Source: Ferrimicrobium sp.
GTDB lineage: Bacteria > Actinomycetota > Acidimicrobiia > Acidimicrobiales > Acidimicrobiaceae
Length of the DNA stretch: 41,274 nt
Assembly: GCF_027319265.1 (NCBI RefSeq)
Contig: NZ_DAHVNP010000075.1
Coordinates: forward strand, 1 to 41,274
Direction of reading: 5' to 3'
Under the pieces are notes generated by a model, which had not been told where the DNA came from, made no database searches, and saw nothing but the letters and a program-made list of their open reading frames with translations. Below are positions 32,062-41,215 of the stretch, piece by piece (position 1 is the stretch's first letter; every line of letters starts with the position of its first letter). Made by a program: the position numbers and the translations under genes.

Positions 32062-33780
32062 ATGCGAACATCTGAACTCGTCTTTAGGAGTCGACGGGAG
32101 GTCCCTCAGGATGCTGAGGCCGCCTCACATAAAGTCCTGATTCGTGGGAACTACATTCGTCGGCTCACCAGTGGTGTCTATAGCTTTCTTCCGCTGGGTT
32201 TTCGCGTGCTTCGCAATGTGGAACGCATCGTCGAGGAGGAGCTGGACCGTGCGGGGGCATCCCAACTTCTGTTGCCGGCACTCCAACCGGTGGATATCTG
32301 GAGAGCGACCGGTCGTATCGACAAGATGGCGGATGTCCTTTTTCGTGTTGACGGTAAATCAGGTGCATTTGTGCTTGGACCGACCCATGAGGAGGCGGTG
32401 ATCGAGGCGATGAGCCCCGACATCGAGAGCTACCGCGATCTGCCCAAGCTGGTCTATCAGATCCAAACCAAGTTCCGGGATGAGCCCCGGGCACGTTTTG
32501 GATTGATGAGAACACGCGAGTTTATTATGGCCGATGGCTACTCCTTCGACGTTGATCGCGACGCGATGCGCGACTCGTATCGAAGGTTCTATGACGCCTA
32601 CCTCGCCATCTTTGCGCGGCTCGGTCTTCGGGCGGAGCCGGTTGAAGCCGATGCTGGCTCTATCGGCGGGGACGTGAATCATGAGTTTATGGTCGCCTCC
32701 AGCATTGGAGAGGATCACTTTGCTCACTGTAGTGACTGCGGCTATCAAGCCAATATCGAGGCTGCTCGCGCTGGCGAACGGCCATCGGTCGAGGTTGACC
32801 CAGAGGGTCAGCCGGTGACGTATGCGACGCCGAATGCGCCGGGGATTGAGATCGCAGTGAAGGCGCTGCGCGATCTCGGTGCAGAGGTAGAGGTTGCGAG
32901 CATGCTCAAGTCGATGTTGTTGATTGACGACCTGGGTGATCGGGTCATCGCGCTCCTACCTGGTGATCGTACGCTCAACGTTCCACGTGGCATGCGCTTG
33001 GCCACCGATGCCGAGATGACGGGGTTCGCGAAGGGCTACATTGGTCCGCAGGGTCACGGCTCTGAGGTTCGGGTGATTGCAGACCCCTTGGTCCGTACGC
33101 GTCCTAGTTGGGCGAGTGGAGCCAATGAAGTGGGTCATCATTGCGTCGGTCTGCGCGTTGGTGTCGATTTCCAGGTCGATCAATTTGTTGATCTGGTAGT
33201 GGTTGAAGATGGAGATCCATGTCCTCGATGTGGCGGGGTTCTATCGCTGATTCGTTCGGTGGAGGTCGGCCATACCTTCCAGCTCGGGTTGACCTATTCC
33301 GGAGTCTTGTCCCATGCCCGCTATCGTTCCGTTGACGGTGAGGAGCTGCCCTACTGGATGGGTTGCTATGGCATTGGGGTGACGAGGGTGCCGGCGGTAA
33401 TCGCGCAACAGTATGGCTCAGTGGATGGGGATGCGGTGGTCTGGCCGATAGAGGTTGCCCCTTACGTCGTGAGTATCGTGGGCGTGGGTGCCACCAAGAC
33501 CAACGAGGTGGCTACGGTAGCCGAGCAGTTGCACGAATCGATGGTTCAGTCTGGCATTGCAGCGCTACTCGAAGATCGGAGCATCTCGACTGGGGTGGCG
33601 ATGCGCGATCTCGAACTGATCGGATCCCCCCTCTTTTGTATCGTTGGTGCCCGTTCATTGGCCAAGGGCGTCGTCGAGTTGCGAGACCGCATTCGAGAAC
33701 AGACCGTCGAAGTTCCGATCGACGAGGTCACCGCCACGATCCTGTCGCTCACCCGGGCACTCGCATCTGAACGACGATAG
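32062..33780 (+). CDS. proS: Prolyl-tRNA synthetase
   Basis: 572 residues from the ATG at 32062 (MRTSELVFRSRREVPQDAEAASHK, the family N-terminus); a GTG at 32044 is in frame. Class II motifs: motif 2 TKFRDEPRARFGLMRTREFIMADGYSF and motif 3 CYGIGVTRVPAVIAQQ. The bacterial-type editing insertion lies between them (about residues 225-390, with CSDCGYQANIEAA and later CPRCGG). The anticodon-binding domain ends the protein. It charges tRNA-Pro. An intrinsic terminator follows at 33825. Confidence 0.97.
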   Translation: MRTSELVFRSRREVPQDAEAASHKVLIRGNYIRRLTSGVYSFLPLGFRVLRNVERIVEEELDRAGASQLLLPALQPVDIWRATGRIDKMADVLFRVDGKSGAFVLGPTHEEAVIEAMSPDIESYRDLPKLVYQIQTKFRDEPRARFGLMRTREFIMADGYSFDVDRDAMRDSYRRFYDAYLAIFARLGLRAEPVEADAGSIGGDVNHEFMVASSIGEDHFAHCSDCGYQANIEAARAGERPSVEVDPEGQPVTYATPNAPGIEIAVKALRDLGAEVEVASMLKSMLLIDDLGDRVIALLPGDRTLNVPRGMRLATDAEMTGFAKGYIGPQGHGSEVRVIADPLVRTRPSWASGANEVGHHCVGLRVGVDFQVDQFVDLVVVEDGDPCPRCGGVLSLIRSVEVGHTFQLGLTYSGVLSHARYRSVDGEELPYWMGCYGIGVTRVPAVIAQQYGSVDGDAVVWPIEVAPYVVSIVGVGATKTNEVATVAEQLHESMVQSGIAALLEDRSISTGVAMRDLELIGSPLFCIVGARSLAKGVVELRDRIREQTVEVPIDEVTATILSLTRALASERR

Positions 33781-33788
33781 CGATGCGC

Positions 33789-33877
33789 TATACTGGTGAA
33801 GGATAATTCGTAGTATGGGAACTGCGTGGGCGTGAGCCCACGTTTTTTGTTCAAGTGGATAGGTGGGAGGAGGAGGT
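33789..33877 (+). promoter_or_regulatory. rimP-nusA operon leader
   Basis: TATACT (33789-33794) just after the proS stop is a good -10, but its -35 is weak. About 30 bases downstream lies the terminator at 33825-33848, and then a strong GGAGGAGG ribosome-binding site for rimP. A promoter, short leader, terminator and operon containing nusA, whose product acts on pausing and termination, suggest attenuation with NusA feedback. Direct evidence is only the sequence elements. Confidence 0.4.
33825..33848 (+). terminator. Intrinsic terminator/attenuator between proS and rimP
   Basis: Perfect 7-bp stem CGTGGGC/GCCCACG, tetraloop GTGA, then six T. It is the strongest terminator in the window. Flanking GAAC and GTTC can extend the pairing around the T-tract. 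Confidence 0.8.
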
Positions 33878-34369
33878 ATGCTCTCGAGTCAGACGCTTAT
33901 CGATCTCCTCGACCCGGTGATCGCGCCGCTTGACCTTCGCGTGCTATCGGCTACCTGGCACGGGCGGGTTCTAGACCTCCGACTCGAGCACTATGATGCG
34001 TCAGCTCCCTCGCTAGATGAGATCGCGCAAGCATCGAAGACCGTCTCGGCGGTGCTTGATGATGCCGGTGGACAAGGAGATGGCACCTACACGCTTGAGG
34101 TGTCGAGTCCAGGGCTTGAGCGTCCACTGCTGCGATTGACCCATTTTCAGTGGGCGACCGGGCGAGATATACAGTTCACGTCGACGGATGGGGTCGTTGC
34201 AGGCGTGTTGGCTCGCGTCTTCGATGAGAGCGAACCAAGGATTGAGGTCATCGTGGAGGGCGAATCACGACTCTATGCACTGCGCGAGATCGATCAGGCG
34301 ATGACCGTCTTCCAGTGGGGTACCAAGAACAAAAACAACGATGGAAGGAGGCAGGTCGATGGCGCGTGA
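33878..34369 (+). CDS. rimP: Ribosome maturation factor RimP
   Basis: 163 residues from the ATG at 33878, chosen because of the GGAGGAGG just upstream. Conserved blocks: LDLRVLSATWHGRVLDLRLE, LDEIAQASKTVSAVLDD, YTLEVSSPGLERPLLRLTHF and the C-terminal SH3-like barrel. It assists 30S maturation. Its stop overlaps the nusA start by 11 bases, so the two are translationally coupled. Confidence 0.95.
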   Translation: MLSSQTLIDLLDPVIAPLDLRVLSATWHGRVLDLRLEHYDASAPSLDEIAQASKTVSAVLDDAGGQGDGTYTLEVSSPGLERPLLRLTHFQWATGRDIQFTSTDGVVAGVLARVFDESEPRIEVIVEGESRLYALREIDQAMTVFQWGTKNKNNDGRRQVDGA

Positions 34370-35534
34370 CAACCAGGATTTTATGGATGCCCTTGAGGTA
34401 ATTGCTCGAGAGAAGGGCCTGACGGTAGAGACACTACTTGAGTCGTTGGCGAACGCATTGGTGGCTGCCTATAAGCGCATGCCTGGGGCGGCCGATGAGG
34501 CCTACGTCGAGATTGACCCGGATAACGGTGAGATCCGGGTCTTTGGACAGGAGCTTGACGACGACGGCAATGTCGTGCGCGAGTGGGAGGACACCCCGAA
34601 GGATTTCGGTCGCATAGCGGCACAAACGGCCAAACAGGTGATGTTTCAAAAGATTCGTGATGCTGAACGCGATCTCAAATACGAAGAGTATGCGGGGCGT
34701 GAGGGTGATGTGGTGACCGGTGTTGTGTCCCAGATGGATACTCGGTTCACGCTGCTCGATCTCGGCAAGATCGAGGCCATTATGCCCCATACTGAGTGCC
34801 CACCGAATGAGCGCTACTCCATTGGACAGCGGATCAAGGCCTATATTGTTGAGGTACGCAAGACGGCGAAGGGCCCTCAGATCGTCGTTTCACGTACGCA
34901 CCCCGGTTTGGTCAAGCGACTTTTCGAGCTCGAGGTCCCCGAGATCGCTTCTGGGGTCGTCGAGATCAAGGCGATTGCGCGTGAACCAGGTCATCGTAGC
35001 AAGGTGGCCGTCTGGTCCAACGATGACGGGGTCGACCCGGTGGGTGCCTGTGTTGGGTCGCGCGGATCCCGTGTGCGCATGGTGACCAATGAGTTGATGG
35101 GTGAGAAACTCGATATCGTACCATTTTCAGACGATGTTATCGAGTACCTCGAACGGGCGATTCAGCCTGCCTATGCGCTTGAGGTGCGTATTGATGAGGC
35201 TGCTGGCTCGGCACTCATCGTCGTCGGAGATGATCAGCTTTCGCTCGCTATCGGCCGAGAGGGCCAAAACGCTCGACTCGCAGCGCGCCTCAGCGGGCTG
35301 CATATCGATGTCCGTGCCGAGAGTGAGGTGGCCGCACTCGATCGTGAGGCGGCGGCCGAAGAAGGTTACCTCGAGGACATCGCTTCATCCCCAATGGGCC
35401 AGGACAGTCCGCCGAGCGATGGGCAAAGTACCGCATCAGAGGGTGGGGCGGATCAGGTTGATGAGGATCGAGGGGTCTCCGATGTGGCGATTGAGACGAT
35501 GGACGCCCCGACTGGGGATCCTTCCGAGGGGTGA
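34359..35534 (+). CDS. nusA: Transcription termination/antitermination factor NusA
   Basis: 391 residues from the ATG at 34359 (AAGGAGG upstream). N-terminal RNAP-binding domain, S1 domain (GREGDVVTGVVSQMDTRFTLLDLGKIEAIMP), then two KH domains (DPVGACVGSRGSRVRMV; SLAIGREGQNARLAARLSG). The C-terminus is an acidic tail rather than the AR repeats of enterobacteria, as in other actinobacteria. It tunes pausing and termination and could feed back on the leader terminator of its own operon. Confidence 0.96.
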   Translation: MARDNQDFMDALEVIAREKGLTVETLLESLANALVAAYKRMPGAADEAYVEIDPDNGEIRVFGQELDDDGNVVREWEDTPKDFGRIAAQTAKQVMFQKIRDAERDLKYEEYAGREGDVVTGVVSQMDTRFTLLDLGKIEAIMPHTECPPNERYSIGQRIKAYIVEVRKTAKGPQIVVSRTHPGLVKRLFELEVPEIASGVVEIKAIAREPGHRSKVAVWSNDDGVDPVGACVGSRGSRVRMVTNELMGEKLDIVPFSDDVIEYLERAIQPAYALEVRIDEAAGSALIVVGDDQLSLAIGREGQNARLAARLSGLHIDVRAESEVAALDREAAAEEGYLEDIASSPMGQDSPPSDGQSTASEGGADQVDEDRGVSDVAIETMDAPTGDPSEG

Positions 35535-35536
35535 CG

Positions 35537-35794
35537 ATGGCTCGCAGTCGGCGAGTCGTGATACGGATGTGCGTGGGCTGTCGACGTCGACGGCCAACGT
35601 CGGAGTTGATTCGACTCGCGGCCTATGATGGCGATGTTCACCTACGGGCGGGACACGGCAGGGGCGCATGGTTGTGCTCTGACTCTCGACGGTGTGCCGA
35701 AGAGACATTCAGAGGCGGACGTTTGTCGAAGGCACTAAGAATTCCTATCCCCCCGGCTAGACTGGCTAGGTTAAAGGACTCCTTTGGTGTCTGA
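35537..35794 (+). CDS. ylxR: YlxR-family RNA-binding protein
   Basis: 85 residues from the ATG at 35537 (GAGGGG upstream); a GTG at 35531 overlapping the nusA stop is also in frame. The family motif RMCVGCRRRRPTSELIRL and the GRGAWLC...C segment are clear. It is a small basic protein with a nucleic-acid-binding face, nearly always between nusA and infB; in some Gram-positive bacteria it influences transcription broadly. Function here is inferred from family and context. Confidence 0.92.
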   Translation: MARSRRVVIRMCVGCRRRRPTSELIRLAAYDGDVHLRAGHGRGAWLCSDSRRCAEETFRGGRLSKALRIPIPPARLARLKDSFGV

Positions 35795-35872
35795 GCGAGC
35801 GCAAGGTAGAGGTTGCAATGGACTCAGATGGCGTAGGCGTCGAGTCGGTACAGTGGAGGTCAGGTTTCGTCG

Positions 35873-38575
35873 TTGGCTAAGAAGTTACGAGTTTATGAGA
35901 TTGCGAAGGAGTTAAACCTCTCCAATAAGGAGGCGCTTGATCTGTGCCTCGCCCTTGGAATAGACGTGAAGTCACACTCCTCAAGCGTTGAGGAGGCGCA
36001 TGCTGACCGTGCGCGTCGACGTGCACAACGCGAAGGTATTGGCATCTATGGTGCAAAGGCGGAACCGACTCAAGACCAGCCTGAGGAGGCAGTCGCTGAG
36101 CCCAGTCCTGCTCCAGCAGTGGAGGTGGTTCCCGAGGAGCGTCCGGCGGCCAAGCCAGCAGAGGACGAGGATAAGCACGACTTAGCGGCCGTGATTGCAC
36201 AGGAGTCCGCCAAGCGTGAAGAGGCTGAACGTGTAGCGATCGCCAATGCAGGCAAGCTCGCCCGTGAGGCCGCGGAACCCCAGGCTCCACCGCGACCGAG
36301 GTCATCACCGGTATCGCCCTCCGGTCAGCCAATTCCGCCGCCACCAGCGCGTAAACAACAACCCCTTACCTCCTTCTCCGGGCGACCAATTCCGCCGCCC
36401 CCGCGTCCTTCCGCGAATCCCGATCCCCGTGGTCGCAGGCCAGCTCGTCCTCCGCGTGACGGTAGCCGAGCTCCACTGCCTCCTCGTACGGGCCGACCCG
36501 ACGATCGACCGCCGCGCCCTGCGGGACCGAACGATCGTCCTCCTCGCACTGATCAGACCGGTGCGCGTCCAGGGGCGGGCACTGGACCCTCTACGGGCGG
36601 ATTTCGAGGATCCCCGCCGCCACGAGGTGGTAGCAGAGGTGCGCCGGCACGAGGTCCAGGTGGACCAATGCCAGCTCCGCGCGGCCGTAGCCGTGGTGGA
36701 CCGAAGTCGAAGAAGCGGGTATCGAGGAAGGAGTACGAAGAGCTCGAGCCGACGACGGTATCGAGTTACGTCCCCTCGAGTGCGCCGATACCGGATCACG
36801 AAGTCATCATCGAGCGCGGATCGACCGCACAGGAGGTCGGGCCCAAGCTCAATCGTTCAGCCGGTGATCTGATTCGCTTTCTGTTGTTACAGGGTGAGAT
36901 GGTCACGGCAACACAGTCGCTCTCTGACGAGATGATTGAGTTGTACGCTGCCGAACTCGGTGCGCAAATTCGCATGGTGGATGCTGGACAGGAACAAGAG
37001 GCGATGCTCGCCGCTCGCTACCTCGACGTTGACGAGACCGAAGACGAGCATGCGATCGCATCTCGTCCGCCCGTCGTCACCGTTATGGGACATGTTGATC
37101 ATGGCAAGACACTGTTGCTCGACCGCATTCGCAACTCCAACGTGGTTGCGGGTGAGGCTGGCGGCATCACTCAGCACATAGGTGCCTATCAGGTCGAGCT
37201 GCCAGGTGGTCGTGTAACCTTTATCGATACGCCAGGCCACGAGGCCTTTACGGCCATGCGCGCACGCGGTGCTGGGGTGACGGACATCGTCGTCTTGGTC
37301 GTTGCTGCCGATGATGGTGTCATGCCCCAGACCGTTGAGGCGATCAACCATGCAAAGGCGGCTGGCGTCCCAATCATTGTGGCTCTCAACAAGATTGACC
37401 GGGCCGATGCCGATCCGAATCGTGTCCTCCAACAGCTCTCGGAGTACAACCTCGTCCCAGAGAAGTGGGGCGGCGACACGATCGTCGTCGAGATCTCGGC
37501 GCTACAGAATTTAGGCATTGACGACCTGCTTGAGCAGATCCTGGTGTTGGCCGAGGTGTTAGAGCTCGATGCGAACCCGACGGGCCATGCCAGAGGCACG
37601 GTCCTTGAGGGTCACCTCGATGTGGGCCGTGGCCCAGTGGCGACGGTGTTGGTGCAGTCGGGGACGTTGCGGGTCGGTGACTCGATGGTTGCTGGACAGG
37701 CATGGGGGAAGGCGAAGGCCCTTGTCGATGATCGAGGCAACAAGGTCAATCTTGCCGGACCATCGGTTCCGGTACAGGTATTGGGCTTCTCTGAGGTTCC
37801 CAGTGCCGGCGATCTGTTCCGTGTGACCAATGAGATCGCGAGTGCGCGAGAGGTGGCGGAATCGCGCGAGCAACGGTTACGTCTGGCCGCCAACGCCAAT
37901 CGGGCTATCGGTAGTTCGGGGATCAAACTCGAGGATCTCTTTGAGCAGATCCAAAAGGGCGACGTGCCGATGCTCAATATCATCTTGAAGGCAGATGTCC
38001 AGGGGAGTCTTGAGGCGCTCGCTGACGCGCTTGCGAAGCTCGCCCGCGATGAGGTGGGTCTTGCGATCATCCACAAGGCAGTAGGCGGCGTCACTGAGAA
38101 CGACGTAGCACTCGCTGCTGCGTCAGATGCACTTATCATCGGTTTCAATGTGCGTCCAGACCGACGTGCTCGTGAGGCGGCCGAGCTCGCCCACGTTGAG
38201 GTTCGCACCTATGAGATCATCTACAAGGTCATCGAAGACATCGAGGCTGCCGTCGTCGGCATGCTCAAGCCTGAGTATGAAGAGGTGGTCACCGGTGAAG
38301 CTGAGGTTCGCGAGGTCTTTAGGATTCCTCGGGTTGGCGCGATTGCTGGTTGTTATGTGCGATCGGGTGTGATCACACGAGGATCGCACGTGCGATTCTT
38401 GCGCGAGGGAGTGATCCTTTGGAAGGGTACCGTGGTGTCGCTGCGACGATTCAAGGATGATGTTCGTGAGGTGAGCGCTGGTTTTGAGTGTGGTGTTGGA
38501 CTCTCCGATTTCCAGGATCTCCATGGCGGAGATCTGATCGAGACCTTTGAGCTCCGCGAGATCGCCAGGGAGTAA
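35873..38575 (+). CDS. infB: Translation initiation factor IF-2
   Basis: 900 residues from the TTG at 35873 (GGAGGT upstream). An IF2-N domain at the start ([21 protein letters not shown]). Then a low-complexity linker rich in Pro, Arg and Gly up to about residue 285, with repeats of the type GRPIPPPP and DRPPRP. A second IF2-N-like domain precedes the GTPase core with G1 GHVDHGKT (about 405), G3 DTPGHEAF (about 452) and G4 NKID (about 506). The C-terminal domains bind fMet-tRNA. The Arg/Pro/Gly linker creates long spurious frames on both strands (36246-36872). Confidence 0.97.
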   Translation: MAKKLRVYEIAKELNLSNKEALDLCLALGIDVKSHSSSVEEAHADRARRRAQREGIGIYGAKAEPTQDQPEEAVAEPSPAPAVEVVPEERPAAKPAEDEDKHDLAAVIAQESAKREEAERVAIANAGKLAREAAEPQAPPRPRSSPVSPSGQPIPPPPARKQQPLTSFSGRPIPPPPRPSANPDPRGRRPARPPRDGSRAPLPPRTGRPDDRPPRPAGPNDRPPRTDQTGARPGAGTGPSTGGFRGSPPPRGGSRGAPARGPGGPMPAPRGRSRGGPKSKKRVSRKEYEELEPTTVSSYVPSSAPIPDHEVIIERGSTAQEVGPKLNRSAGDLIRFLLLQGEMVTATQSLSDEMIELYAAELGAQIRMVDAGQEQEAMLAARYLDVDETEDEHAIASRPPVVTVMGHVDHGKTLLLDRIRNSNVVAGEAGGITQHIGAYQVELPGGRVTFIDTPGHEAFTAMRARGAGVTDIVVLVVAADDGVMPQTVEAINHAKAAGVPIIVALNKIDRADADPNRVLQQLSEYNLVPEKWGGDTIVVEISALQNLGIDDLLEQILVLAEVLELDANPTGHARGTVLEGHLDVGRGPVATVLVQSGTLRVGDSMVAGQAWGKAKALVDDRGNKVNLAGPSVPVQVLGFSEVPSAGDLFRVTNEIASAREVAESREQRLRLAANANRAIGSSGIKLEDLFEQIQKGDVPMLNIILKADVQGSLEALADALAKLARDEVGLAIIHKAVGGVTENDVALAAASDALIIGFNVRPDRRAREAAELAHVEVRTYEIIYKVIEDIEAAVVGMLKPEYEEVVTGEAEVREVFRIPRVGAIAGCYVRSGVITRGSHVRFLREGVILWKGTVVSLRRFKDDVREVSAGFECGVGLSDFQDLHGGDLIETFELREIARE

Positions 38576-38582
38576 GCCGAAC

Positions 38583-38939
38583 ATGGCCAGTCGAGGTTCG
38601 CATGGGTACGAGAGGGTTGATCGGGTTTCACGGCTGCTACAAGAGGTGGTGGCCTGGGAGCTTGAGCGTATCGGAGATATCGATGATCGTGTGGCGTTGC
38701 TGACGATCACCGACGTACGGGTGCGCCCTGACTTACGCTCTGCTCTGGTCTTCTTTGCTTCGCTCACCGAGGAGGCCGAGATCGCGCTTGAGGCACACCG
38801 CATTGAGCTGCAGGCTGCGATCGCTCGGCAGGTCCGCATGAAACGCACGCCTCAGTTGCAGTTCATCGTCGATGATGTGTTGGCAACCTCGGAGGCGATT
38901 GAGGCGGTTTTACGCCGCCATGATCAAAACCTTGGCTAA
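38583..38939 (+). CDS. rbfA: 30S ribosome-binding factor A
   Basis: 118 residues from the ATG at 38583, seven bases after infB, with GGGAG upstream. KH-like fold with YERVDRVSRLLQEVVAWELERIGD, the DVRVRPDLRSALVFF strand and the MKRTPQLQFIVDD motif typical of RbfA. It binds 16S rRNA helix 1 during late 30S maturation and acts together with RimP from the same operon. Confidence 0.95.
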   Translation: MASRGSHGYERVDRVSRLLQEVVAWELERIGDIDDRVALLTITDVRVRPDLRSALVFFASLTEEAEIALEAHRIELQAAIARQVRMKRTPQLQFIVDDVLATSEAIEAVLRRHDQNLG

Positions 38940-38946
38940 GCAAGCG

Positions 38947-39849
38947 ATGGAGGCAGGGGGCTTTTACGCTCTCGACAAGCCGGTTGGCATCACCTCGCAG
39001 CGGGCGCTTACCATTGCGAAACGGCAACTGGGGATCAAGAAAGCTGGGCATAGCGGTACACTTGACCCGCTCGCCTCTGGTCTCTTGGTGGTCGCAGTTG
39101 GTTCTTGGTCGCGATTGTTGGCCTTTGTGTTGGGTGCGGACAAGGTGTACTATGCGACCGTACGCTGTGGACTACGCACCGATACGCTCGACATCACTGG
39201 GGCGGTCGAGGGCTTTCAAGCTGTTCCCTCCACCCTGGGGGCGGAGGCCGTACAGGCGGGACTTGCGAGTTTTCTCGGCACCATCGACCAGTTACCGCCG
39301 GCCTTTAGCGCTCTTAAGGTCAACGGTGTGCGGGCCTATGCACTTGCGCGCGCGGGTGAAGAGGTCACTCTGGCGCAGCGGTCAGTGACGATCTATGCCA
39401 TTGATCTTCTTGATCTCGCTCGTTCAGGTCCATTTTTGGATGTGGTGATTCGCGTTCACTGCTCTTCGGGTACCTACATCCGATCACTCGCCCGGGATCT
39501 TGGCGAGCTTCTCGGTACGGGTGCGACGCTGTATGCGCTACGACGGGAGTCGATCGGTTCAGTGACGCTTGCGTCTGCGAAGGATCCCACCTCCCTTGAG
39601 CCGGACGATCGTCTCCCTTTGTCGGTGATCTTTCCTGACGCACCATCCTACGCGATTGAGAGGGAGTTGCTGACACAGGCTCGCAATGGTCATGTGCTTG
39701 CATGTCCACCTGCGCTTGGCGATGGTAAGGAGGTGTTGGTTCTGGCCCAAGGTGCTGAGCCCGAGTATCAACGACTTGTTGGGGTCTATGGTGTGCAGGG
39801 CGATAAGCTGGTCCCATTGCGTGTGGTGCCGCCAGAGGGGGCTAAATGA
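38947..39849 (+). CDS. truB: tRNA pseudouridine(55) synthase
   Basis: 300 residues from the ATG at 38947; an ATG at 38920 overlapping rbfA is also in frame and neither has a clear ribosome-binding site. GFYALDKPVGITSQRAL and the catalytic-Asp motif KAGHSGTLDPLASGLL are diagnostic, followed by YYATVRCGLRTDTLDITG, LPPAFSALKVNGVRAYALAR and CSSGTYIRSLARDLGE. A C-terminal extension of the actinobacterial type follows. It forms pseudouridine 55 in the T loop of tRNAs. Its stop overlaps the ribF ATG (ATGA). Confidence 0.95.
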   Translation: MEAGGFYALDKPVGITSQRALTIAKRQLGIKKAGHSGTLDPLASGLLVVAVGSWSRLLAFVLGADKVYYATVRCGLRTDTLDITGAVEGFQAVPSTLGAEAVQAGLASFLGTIDQLPPAFSALKVNGVRAYALARAGEEVTLAQRSVTIYAIDLLDLARSGPFLDVVIRVHCSSGTYIRSLARDLGELLGTGATLYALRRESIGSVTLASAKDPTSLEPDDRLPLSVIFPDAPSYAIERELLTQARNGHVLACPPALGDGKEVLVLAQGAEPEYQRLVGVYGVQGDKLVPLRVVPPEGAK

Positions 39850-40838
39850 TCGAGGTGCTCAGCTCTGAAGCTCCGACCTACTCGTTGGATCAGTCGGTCG
39901 TAACCATTGGAGCCTTTGATGGTTTTCATCTCGGTCATCTCGGCCTCATCGGTGCTGCGCGTGAGGAGGCCGATCGGCGAGCATTGCCACTTGTAGTCGT
40001 CACGTTTGACCAACATCCGATGAAGGTGCTCGCTCCCGAGCGCGCCCCTCGTCTCCTTATGGGTCCAAGGTTGCGCCACCATCTGTTGGGTGCCCTCGGT
40101 GTGGATGTCCTCTATCTCCTCCACTTTGATCCAGCACGTGCCGCTCAGGCTCCGATCGACTTTGTCGATGAGGTGCTCGTCCACACCTTGGGTGCGACAG
40201 GGGTCTACGTGGGGGAGAACTTTACCTATGGAGCCAAGGGTGCAGGATCGATTGCCGACCTTGTCGAACAGGGCGCACTCCGAGGGTTTTCGGTGCACGC
40301 GTCTAGGTTGCTGACCGTCGGGGAGTTAACGGAGAACCCCGAGGCGATTGCGCTGTTAGGAACCGACCGAGTGGTGTCGGCAACGCTGATCCGATCCCTC
40401 GTACAAGAGGGTCAATTGGACCTTGCCAACGAGCTTTTGGGTCACCCTTTTGGGGTCGAAGGAGTCGTGGTGTCTGGGGATCGACGAGGACGCACCCTTG
40501 GCTTTCCTACCGCCAACCTCGTGGTCGGCGAGGAGTTCGTGAAGCCACCGGATGCCGTCTACGCGGGGTATACCTACCTTGACGGTCGGCGCTATGCGGT
40601 AGCGATCTCGCTCGGTACTCGCCCGATGTACTATCCAGAGGGTGGAGCTCGGCTGCTTGAAGTCTTCGTCATCGGAGCGGACGAAGACCTCTATGGGAGG
40701 GTGCTGTGCGTCTATTTCCTGCGAAAGCTGCGAGAACAGCAGGTCTTTGATTCTGAGGAAGACTTTCGTCAACAGATGGAGCGTGATGTGCATGACACGA
40801 TCGAAGCGGTCGGGGCCTGGCCGTCTTTCCTTCCTTGA
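39846..40838 (+). CDS. ribF: Bifunctional riboflavin kinase/FAD synthetase
   Basis: 330 residues, start ATG at 39846 overlapping the truB stop. N-terminal nucleotidyl-transferase domain with TIGAFDGFHLGHLGLIGAA (the HxGH motif), VTFDQHPMKVLAP and VGENFTYGAKGAG. The C-terminal flavokinase domain has GVVVSGDRRGRTLGFPTANL and LEVFVIGADEDLYG. It converts riboflavin to FMN and then FAD. No FMN riboswitch is seen upstream, consistent with its place inside a translation operon. Confidence 0.95.
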   Translation: MIEVLSSEAPTYSLDQSVVTIGAFDGFHLGHLGLIGAAREEADRRALPLVVVTFDQHPMKVLAPERAPRLLMGPRLRHHLLGALGVDVLYLLHFDPARAAQAPIDFVDEVLVHTLGATGVYVGENFTYGAKGAGSIADLVEQGALRGFSVHASRLLTVGELTENPEAIALLGTDRVVSATLIRSLVQEGQLDLANELLGHPFGVEGVVVSGDRRGRTLGFPTANLVVGEEFVKPPDAVYAGYTYLDGRRYAVAISLGTRPMYYPEGGARLLEVFVIGADEDLYGRVLCVYFLRKLREQQVFDSEEDFRQQMERDVHDTIEAVGAWPSFLP

Positions 40839-40843
40839 GGCGC

Positions 40844-40915
40844 TATGATGAACGCCGTACTCGTAAGTGAAACGTCAATCTGGTGGGTCCAGATCTAGAA
40901 GAGGAATGACTACGT
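40844..40915 (+). promoter_or_regulatory. rpsO promoter and leader hairpin
   Basis: TATGAT (40844-40849) is a good -10 without an evident -35. The leader contains a 6-bp hairpin ATCTGG-TGGGT-CCAGAT (40878-40894) 21 bases before the rpsO ATG. Ribosomal protein S15 represses its own mRNA through diverse leader structures in other bacteria, so this hairpin is a candidate, by analogy only. Confidence 0.35.
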
Positions 40916-41173
40916 ATGTCGACTAAGCAAGAGGTCATTGCGAGCTACCAGACTCGTGAGGGTGATACCGGTTCCCCAGAGGTTCAGGTCGCCATTCTCA
41001 CGGATCGGATAGCTCAGCTCACCGAGCATCTCAAGGTGCACAAGGGCGATCACCATTCGCGCCGTGGCCTCATGATGATGATCGGCCGACGCCGACGACT
41101 TCTCGACTACCTGCGCAACCAAGACGTTGAGCGCTACCGTACTTTGATATCCCGTCTTGGTTTGCGACGCTAG
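40916..41173 (+). CDS. rpsO: 30S ribosomal protein S15
   Basis: 85 residues from the ATG at 40916 (AGAGGA upstream). A four-helix protein with the signature [37 protein letters not shown] then [18 protein letters not shown], which bind the 16S rRNA three-way junction. It is followed by pnp, as in most bacteria. Confidence 0.97.
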   Translation: MSTKQEVIASYQTREGDTGSPEVQVAILTDRIAQLTEHLKVHKGDHHSRRGLMMMIGRRRRLLDYLRNQDVERYRTLISRLGLRR

Positions 41174-41215
41174 TCGCGTTTGCTCCAGAACAAGCAATCG
41201 TAAATAAGGAGAAAT

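Noticed and set aside
36246-36872. Long open frames on both strands inside infB (also 36305-36799 minus)
   Set aside because: Products of the Pro/Arg/Gly-rich repetitive linker of IF-2 read out of frame; they are almost pure Arg/Pro/Ser/Val.
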